Positions 6,786 to 11,543 of a stretch of DNA of 11,543 nucleotides are shown in pieces. Where the stretch lies: contig JAKPRU010000439.1 in the NCBI GenBank assembly GCA_029557025.1, forward strand, positions 1 to 11,543, given 5' to 3'. The notes below the pieces were generated by a model that was not told where the DNA came from, did not search any database, and saw nothing but the letters and a program-made list of their open reading frames with translations. A program made the position numbers and the translations under genes. Each line of letters opens with the position of its first letter. Position 1 is the first letter of the stretch. The stretch comes from Candidatus Omnitrophota bacterium. Lineage in GTDB: Bacteria > Hinthialibacterota > Hinthialibacteria > Hinthialibacterales > JAKPRU01.

Positions 6786-7753
6786 ATCAATCCTCAAATA
6801 TGGATGCCGACAGCAGGCGGATCGGCGCGCCGGATGCGCAGCAGATCCGTCGCCTTCTGGTTCCTGAAGGTGAACCACGCCTGAAAGATTTACCCGAATA
6901 TCTCCGTCGATACAGGGCGCGATATGTGTTCGATCCGCGTGTTGTGCTGTTCGAAGTCCGGTCACGAATCGAAGATAAAACCGCTGTCCTGGAAGGATTT
7001 GTCGCAAATCCCGGATTAAAAGAGGGGCTTGTGATAGCGCTGGGGTCCCTGGGGATTTCAGTCCGAGCGGATCGCCTCTCTACCCCCCCCACGGACGAGA
7101 AACGATTCGGAATCGTGCACGCAGAACAGTCATTCCAGAGGAAGACCGCCGACCCCGACAGCGAACATGTGAACGAACTCCTTCGCAACGAGCCGGTGAT
7201 TCTGATGGGGCCGAAAGAGGGGGATTCCATTCTGGTTCAGGCGACGGATGGATACCTGGGCTGGATCCCCCAAGGATCCATCCGCCAAATGGAAAAGCAA
7301 GCCTGGAGAAAACTGCGAGCCGATATCGGGCCGACGGATCGGGCACGAACCGCACAACTGCGTAAGGAGATCGTGGCCGCCGCAAGGGAACGATTGGGAG
7401 CCCCATACCTCTGGGCCGGGCGGAGCGAAAGGGGCCTGGATTGTTCCGGCCTGGTCCAAAGAGTGTACGCCCAGGTTGGCATTCACTTGCCGCGCGATGC
7501 GGATCAGCAGTGTCTCTGCGGCAAAATCAGCGGCGATACCGGCTGGCCCGACGACCTTGAACCGGGCGATTTACTCTTCTTCGCCGGGACAATGGGCAAT
7601 ATCACCCACGTCGCCTTGTCCCTGGGCGGATTGGATTTCATCCACGCAAAAGGAAGCCAAACAGTCCGGGAAGGCTCTCTGAGTCTACAGTCCAAAAACT
7701 ACGAAGATCAACTCAACCGCATGTTCTTTATGGCCAGGCAAGTGCTTGGTTGA
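6779..7753 (+). CDS. NlpC/P60 (C40) family peptidase with SH3-like domains
   Basis: The 324-residue protein ends in an NlpC/P60 domain (about 195-324). GLDCSGLVQ carries the nucleophile C222, ITHVALSLGG carries H277, and FIHA carries H289 as the likely third polar residue. Before it lie two SH3b-like stretches, about 58-100 and about 112-172 (with VILMGPKEGDS and DGYLGWI). This architecture fits gamma-D-glutamyl-L-diamino-acid endopeptidases such as YkfC/dipeptidyl-peptidase VI, which cut murein peptides. No signal peptide is visible at the N-terminus (MVNQSSNMDADSRR), so a cytoplasmic role in peptidoglycan recycling is more likely than wall remodelling. The ATG overlaps the queA end by 7 bp (ATGGTGA), implying coupled translation; a second ATG lies at 6800. 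A run of eight C at 7083-7090 sits near residue 103, ahead of the catalytic domain, with the frame intact. The gene converges on the GH4 gene 27 bp away, with no evident terminator. Confidence 0.9.
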   Translation: MVNQSSNMDADSRRIGAPDAQQIRRLLVPEGEPRLKDLPEYLRRYRARYVFDPRVVLFEVRSRIEDKTAVLEGFVANPGLKEGLVIALGSLGISVRADRLSTPPTDEKRFGIVHAEQSFQRKTADPDSEHVNELLRNEPVILMGPKEGDSILVQATDGYLGWIPQGSIRQMEKQAWRKLRADIGPTDRARTAQLRKEIVAAARERLGAPYLWAGRSERGLDCSGLVQRVYAQVGIHLPRDADQQCLCGKISGDTGWPDDLEPGDLLFFAGTMGNITHVALSLGGLDFIHAKGSQTVREGSLSLQSKNYEDQLNRMFFMARQVLG

Positions 7754-7780
7754 GATTCCTTCTGTTCGTTTGATTACCGA

Positions 7781-9199
7781 CTATCGTTGCATCAATTCTC
7801 CGAACCGATGTCCGATCGCCAGCGCCGGGTCCAGTGGGACATCCACGCCGACCGTTCCCTTCGGGATACTGATAACTGGAGTTTTTCGAATGCTTTTGCC
7901 TTCGAATTGCGGCAACCACCGCTTCTCGGCCTCCAGCATTTCGGCGGCCATTTCGCGCACTTCATTAAGCGTGCAGACCGCGCCGGTCAGCGGGTCCATC
8001 GCCATGGCCGCAACGACCAGCTCCGTATCTGCGTCCATCCCCGCACGAACAGTTAATCCCTGTACTGTAATGTTGCTCAGGTTTATCGCGGCACACGGCG
8101 GCGGAAGATGCCCGATATACGTCGGGTGCAATCCCGAACGGTCCACATAAATGGGAACCTCTGCGCAACAGTTGTCCGGGAAGTCGGCAATCAGCCCATT
8201 ATTGCGGATATTCCCGTTCAGACGGAACACTTTATTTGTTTCGAGCGCCTCAATGATATACGAACAGTACTCCGCGCTTCGCGGGTCCAGTTTTGTCGAT
8301 TCGGAGGCAAATAAATCGACCCCCTTGAACTTGTCGGCTATCGTCCGGCACCACTTGTAGTAGGCCCCTGATTCACCGCCGAAAGACGGCTGATCACAGT
8401 ACAGATCAAGCGCCTTCTTGTTCTTTCGAAACCACGGCAGGTATTCCGAAAGGTGACCCGTACTTTCCGTCATAAAGTAGCCGAACTGCCGCATGACCTC
8501 ACACCGGACTTTTTCGTTAATGTAGTACTCCGGTTTCTCGATGTTCTCGCGCAGGATCGGATACAGGTCTCTGCCTTCGTGTTCGATCTTGAGGAACCAG
8601 GCTATATGATTGATGCCCGCGCACACGTAGTCAATTTCCTCCTTCTTCACACCGACATAGCGTGAAATCAGGTCCAGCGTCGTTTGGACACCATGGCAAA
8701 GGCCCACAAACCGTGTCGCGCCCGCCTCCCCGAGGGTCCAGCAACAGACCGCCATGGGGTTGACATAATTCAGGATCAGCGCGTTGGGGCACAGCTCCTT
8801 CATGTCCTTTACAATGTCTACCAGAACCGGAATGGAACGAAGCGACCGGAAGATACCGCCCGGATTCATCGAATCGCCGATACACTGGTCCACGCCGTAT
8901 TTCAGCGGCACTTCATAGTCAATCTGAAACGCATCCACCCCGCCGATCTGAAACATCAGGATAACGTAATCCGCATCGCGAAGCGCTTCCCGGCGGTCCG
9001 TTGTGGCTAGAATGCTTGACGGCAGACCGTTCTCCGAAACGATCCGTTGGGCGTATGCTTCCAGGCGTTTGAGTTTCTCCGCCGTGGGACTCATCAGCAC
9101 AAATGTGCTGTCTGCCGTGGCTTCCGTAGACATGATATCCATCATCAATGTCTTGCAAAACACAATACTTCCGGCGCCGATCATAGCGATTCTGGGCAT
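7781..9199 (-). CDS. Glycoside hydrolase family 4, alpha-galactosidase/alpha-glucosidase type
   Basis: GH4 enzymes use NAD+ and a divalent metal (usually Mn2+) to cleave glycosides by an oxidation-elimination-addition-reduction cycle in the cytoplasm. The 472 residues show the dinucleotide loop GAGSIVF (8-14) and GDSMNPGGIFRSLRSIPV (108-125). NYVNPM (144-149) is followed by the metal ligands in LCHGVQTT (C168, H169) and CAGINHIAW (H198). ESTGHLSEYLPWFRK is the stretch shared with MelA-like enzymes. The sequence resembles alpha-galactosidase (MelA-type) members most, but substrate cannot be fixed by eye because this family also holds alpha-glucosidases and glucuronidases. The ATG at 9199 is supported by GGAGG 8 nt upstream. 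It lies 30 bp after the stop of the GH2 gene on the same strand, so the two are almost surely one operon transcribed from beyond the right edge. No signal peptide is present. Confidence 0.95.
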   Translation of the reverse strand: MPRIAMIGAGSIVFCKTLMMDIMSTEATADSTFVLMSPTAEKLKRLEAYAQRIVSENGLPSSILATTDRREALRDADYVILMFQIGGVDAFQIDYEVPLKYGVDQCIGDSMNPGGIFRSLRSIPVLVDIVKDMKELCPNALILNYVNPMAVCCWTLGEAGATRFVGLCHGVQTTLDLISRYVGVKKEEIDYVCAGINHIAWFLKIEHEGRDLYPILRENIEKPEYYINEKVRCEVMRQFGYFMTESTGHLSEYLPWFRKNKKALDLYCDQPSFGGESGAYYKWCRTIADKFKGVDLFASESTKLDPRSAEYCSYIIEALETNKVFRLNGNIRNNGLIADFPDNCCAEVPIYVDRSGLHPTYIGHLPPPCAAINLSNITVQGLTVRAGMDADTELVVAAMAMDPLTGAVCTLNEVREMAAEMLEAEKRWLPQFEGKSIRKTPVISIPKGTVGVDVPLDPALAIGHRFGELMQR

Positions 9200-9229
9200 G
9201 GCGATTTCCTCCGTCTCTTGAAGACTGGT

Positions 9230-11543
9230 TTATTTAAGATCATTCCGTGTCTTGATGATCAGGGTCGGGTCAACAGGATACCGTCCCTCTCGTTCTCCGT
9301 AAATCGAAAGGCCGCCTTTATGCGAGGCGTTTTCATTTACCTGGAAAGCAATGCGCAATTCCGTCTCGCCCTGTTTGTTTTCAAAGATGTTCGAAACCTG
9401 TTCCGTCGGTAGTTGAATCCGTTGCAGGTAGCCATAAGAGCTCGGATGTTTCCCGGAAAGGTTAGAGAGCAATCCCCGCACATCCGCCGGATCGTCGGGG
9501 ATCAGAATCGTTTCCACGGGAGCTCCATTCAGCAGAACAGTCACATCTGTCGGGAATTTCTTGTCCGGCTCGCTTTGCGGATAGTCGGTTTCCTTATGTT
9601 TTTGCGGCCAGTCAATTTTAGCCGTGCCGGCGCACGCGCCGAGCTCGACCAGAAGTTCCATTTCCGCAGGTTGTGCGGCTACCACTTCCGCCGGGACAAT
9701 CACCCGGTATTCGACACGGCCGGCGCCCTCGCCGAATACCTTCTCACCGCTCTCAAACCTCTGCAATTTCCTGTTCCAAATCTCCGAGGCGACATCGCCC
9801 GGTTTCCAGCGCAAAATGCACCGCCTCCCGTCCTTTTCGACACGTGGCGCAGGCTCACTAAGGGTATGAAATGTAGCGAAGTTTCGGGCCACTACTTTTC
9901 CGTCCTTGTCTTCCGCCGCCACGCACAGCACATACAGCATGGCGTCTTCCGGCAACACTCCGATCTCCAGGTTGACCAGCGGGGTTACCGCGAAGTGCGG
10001 CGCGGAGGTTCGTGTCCGCACACCGGCAGACCGCCAGACCTCACCCAGCGTATTCACTCCCGATAGCCGCCAGCTGATCAATAGAGTTTCATCACCCTTG
10101 CCCGAAAATCGGCTGATCCAAGTCGTTACATTCAACGCCTCACCCGGCTTTCGGGGTTCCAACGGCACAAGATCAATACCAAGAAAGTCCTCGTTGTGGA
10201 TGTCGCGGTAGCTGAATGGCGGCTGGCCTTCCGGCACGGGAATCAGTTCCTCATAACCGTATTCTTTCGGACTGCGATCGTAATCCATCATCCCATTGTG
10301 TTCCCATTCAATATCTTGCAATTCCGTATAAATGTACCCGCAGATCTTCTCGTGCCGACGAAGCTCCGTGGTAAGATAATGCAGGCACCAGGAAATATCC
10401 CGGTCGCCGCTTCCCGCGCTGACTCCGCCGTACTCGCTGTTCATCAGCGGTTCCGTTCCCTGCTTGTTTCCGCCGATGTAGTTAAACTCCGATCCCGGAA
10501 AAGTTTGTGCGACCACATCCTCGATATGTTTCTTTGCCTTCTGAAAATCATAAATGTAGAAATGCCAGGAGTTGATATCCGTAATAACATGGTCATACCG
10601 GCACGCAGAATTATCCTCCACCAGCCGTGTCGGGTCCATTTGTTTCGTGGAATGGTAAAGCGACTTAACCCAATCCTGGCTCTCCCGGGTGTCGTGCTTT
10701 TCCAGGCCCCAGGTTTCATTAAACAGAACCCAGGAAAAAATACACGGATGATTCTTATCTCGTGCAACGGCGGAATCCAGCATCTTTGTGTATAGTTCTT
10801 TCGCCCGATCGTCATATCGATTGAAATTCGGCATGTCCTGCTGAATCAACAGTCCTAGCCGATCGGCCCAGTAATAGAATCGCGGTTCCTCTAATTTGAT
10901 ATGAATGCGGAGGAAATTGAATCCGAATTCCAGCGCCTTTTCCACGTCAAAACGAGTCGCGGTATCGTTTGGAAATGTGTAGATACCCTCCGGGTTAAAC
11001 GACTGGTCGAGCGCGCCGATCAGGTAAATCGGCCGTCCGTTCAGGAAAATGTACTCATACTCTTTCTCGGGCAGCGCCTGGCGGGTAACGGAACGGATAC
11101 CGAAATAGGTATGTACCGTATCCAGCACCTGCTCATCGCTCTTGAGTGTCAGGCGGCAGAAATAGAGGTTCGGAGATTCCGGCGACCACAGTCGCGGGGC
11201 GCGGACATCCAGGTCAAACGTTAACTCGTTTTTTTCGACCGTATATCTCTGGACTTCACCGAACGTCGAACCGGCCATCAGTCCTTCCGGGTCCGTTTCG
11301 GGGGCAAGTTCAAGAGAGAGCGGGGCTTTAATTTCGCCGCCGATGATAACGGACCAGGAGACTATTCCTTTCAGGGCATCCGTCCGGATTGTCGCGTTCT
11401 CCACGTATGCCGGGCCGCGTGCCTCCAGGTAAACCGTCTGCCAGATTCCGCTGGTCGGCGTATACCAGCCGGTTTGTTTCCCAGATGGCTGGCTCGCATC
11501 AAGCAGATCCACTACGCGGATCACGAGACTGTTCTCCCGGTCC
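9230..11543 (-). CDS. Glycoside hydrolase family 2 protein (partial, N-terminus beyond right edge)
   Basis: The frame is open from the right edge (DRENSLVIRVVD...) to a TAA at 9230, giving 771 residues; a GTG at 11524 is internal, not the start. The end of the GH2 sugar-binding domain is recognisable as GWYTPTSGIWQTVYLE. An Ig-like domain (about 45-145) follows, then a TIM barrel beginning with IYLIGALDQSFNPEGIYTF. FNETWG carries the acid/base glutamate (codon 10715-10717), and LMNSEYGG carries the nucleophile glutamate (codon 10433-10435). An accessory beta region runs to the C-terminus, including NGAPVETILIPDD and GRYPVDPTLI. The family includes beta-galactosidases, beta-glucuronidases and beta-mannosidases, and the specificity is not visible here. 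Whether the protein is secreted cannot be judged without the N-terminus. It is upstream of the GH4 gene with a 30-bp gap, suggesting joint breakdown of a galactose-containing or mixed oligosaccharide. Confidence 0.93.
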   Translation of the reverse strand, partial: DRENSLVIRVVDLLDASQPSGKQTGWYTPTSGIWQTVYLEARGPAYVENATIRTDALKGIVSWSVIIGGEIKAPLSLELAPETDPEGLMAGSTFGEVQRYTVEKNELTFDLDVRAPRLWSPESPNLYFCRLTLKSDEQVLDTVHTYFGIRSVTRQALPEKEYEYIFLNGRPIYLIGALDQSFNPEGIYTFPNDTATRFDVEKALEFGFNFLRIHIKLEEPRFYYWADRLGLLIQQDMPNFNRYDDRAKELYTKMLDSAVARDKNHPCIFSWVLFNETWGLEKHDTRESQDWVKSLYHSTKQMDPTRLVEDNSACRYDHVITDINSWHFYIYDFQKAKKHIEDVVAQTFPGSEFNYIGGNKQGTEPLMNSEYGGVSAGSGDRDISWCLHYLTTELRRHEKICGYIYTELQDIEWEHNGMMDYDRSPKEYGYEELIPVPEGQPPFSYRDIHNEDFLGIDLVPLEPRKPGEALNVTTWISRFSGKGDETLLISWRLSGVNTLGEVWRSAGVRTRTSAPHFAVTPLVNLEIGVLPEDAMLYVLCVAAEDKDGKVVARNFATFHTLSEPAPRVEKDGRRCILRWKPGDVASEIWNRKLQRFESGEKVFGEGAGRVEYRVIVPAEVVAAQPAEMELLVELGACAGTAKIDWPQKHKETDYPQSEPDKKFPTDVTVLLNGAPVETILIPDDPADVRGLLSNLSGKHPSSYGYLQRIQLPTEQVSNIFENKQGETELRIAFQVNENASHKGGLSIYGEREGRYPVDPTLIIKTRNDLK

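Noticed and set aside
7754..7780. Gap between the convergent NlpC/P60 and GH4 genes
   Set aside because: Only 27 bp, with no hairpin or T-tract; no terminator could be supported.
9413..10795. Two long plus-strand open frames (217 and 199 codons)
   Set aside because: Both are antisense to the GH2 gene, which has both catalytic glutamates; no recognisable domain.

Overview
The window looks like chromosomal DNA of a Gram-negative bacterium with moderately GC-rich, conventionally coding sequence. An LptF/LptG-family lipopolysaccharide-export permease implies an outer membrane. A short palindromic intergenic element at about 3026-3055 reads through as GRTGVPPVE. From memory, this signature recurs as dispersed intergenic repeats in PVC-type genomes (Kiritimatiellota, Lentisphaerota, Verrucomicrobiota, Planctomycetota). 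Together with the degenerate DUF1573/MauE pair and the sugar-hydrolase pair, it makes a PVC or neighbouring phylum my best guess, but only a guess.

Layout from left to right. Positions 1-1657 (minus strand) hold gpsA, followed 6 bp downstream by a class I SAM-dependent methyltransferase that runs off the left edge. An 82-bp divergent gap separates gpsA from an LptF/LptG-like permease at 1740-2966 (plus). Positions 2967-3067 are intergenic and hold the palindromic repeat. Positions 3068-3968 (minus) hold a damaged module: a two-domain DUF1573-like gene with a reading-frame break and lost N-terminus, overlapping a MauE/DoxX-like gene that stops after about half its usual length. Upstream on the same strand, 3996-5417, is an intact B12-binding-type radical SAM protein. 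After an 86-bp AT-rich divergent gap, three plus-strand genes follow closely: a DUF2905 membrane protein (5504-5722), queA (5739-6785) and an NlpC/P60 endopeptidase without signal peptide (6779-7753) that overlaps queA by 7 bp. Convergent to these, 7781-11543 (minus) holds a glycosidase pair: a GH4 alpha-galactosidase-type enzyme preceded by a large GH2 enzyme cut by the right edge.

Functionally the window mixes housekeeping and accessory genes. gpsA supplies glycerol-3-phosphate for phospholipids and the LptF-like protein exports LPS, so the divergent pair both serve the envelope. QueA makes queuosine tRNA, and the NlpC/P60 enzyme probably trims recycled murein peptides in the cytoplasm. The GH2-GH4 pair is a small carbohydrate-degradation operon. 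I did not find a clearly new multi-gene system. The most informative spots are the decayed DUF1573-MauE module next to a dispersed repeat, the uncharacterised radical SAM enzyme without a visible B12-ligand histidine motif, and two 8-base G/C homopolymers inside intact genes. No tRNA, rRNA, CRISPR, transposase or prophage gene was seen.
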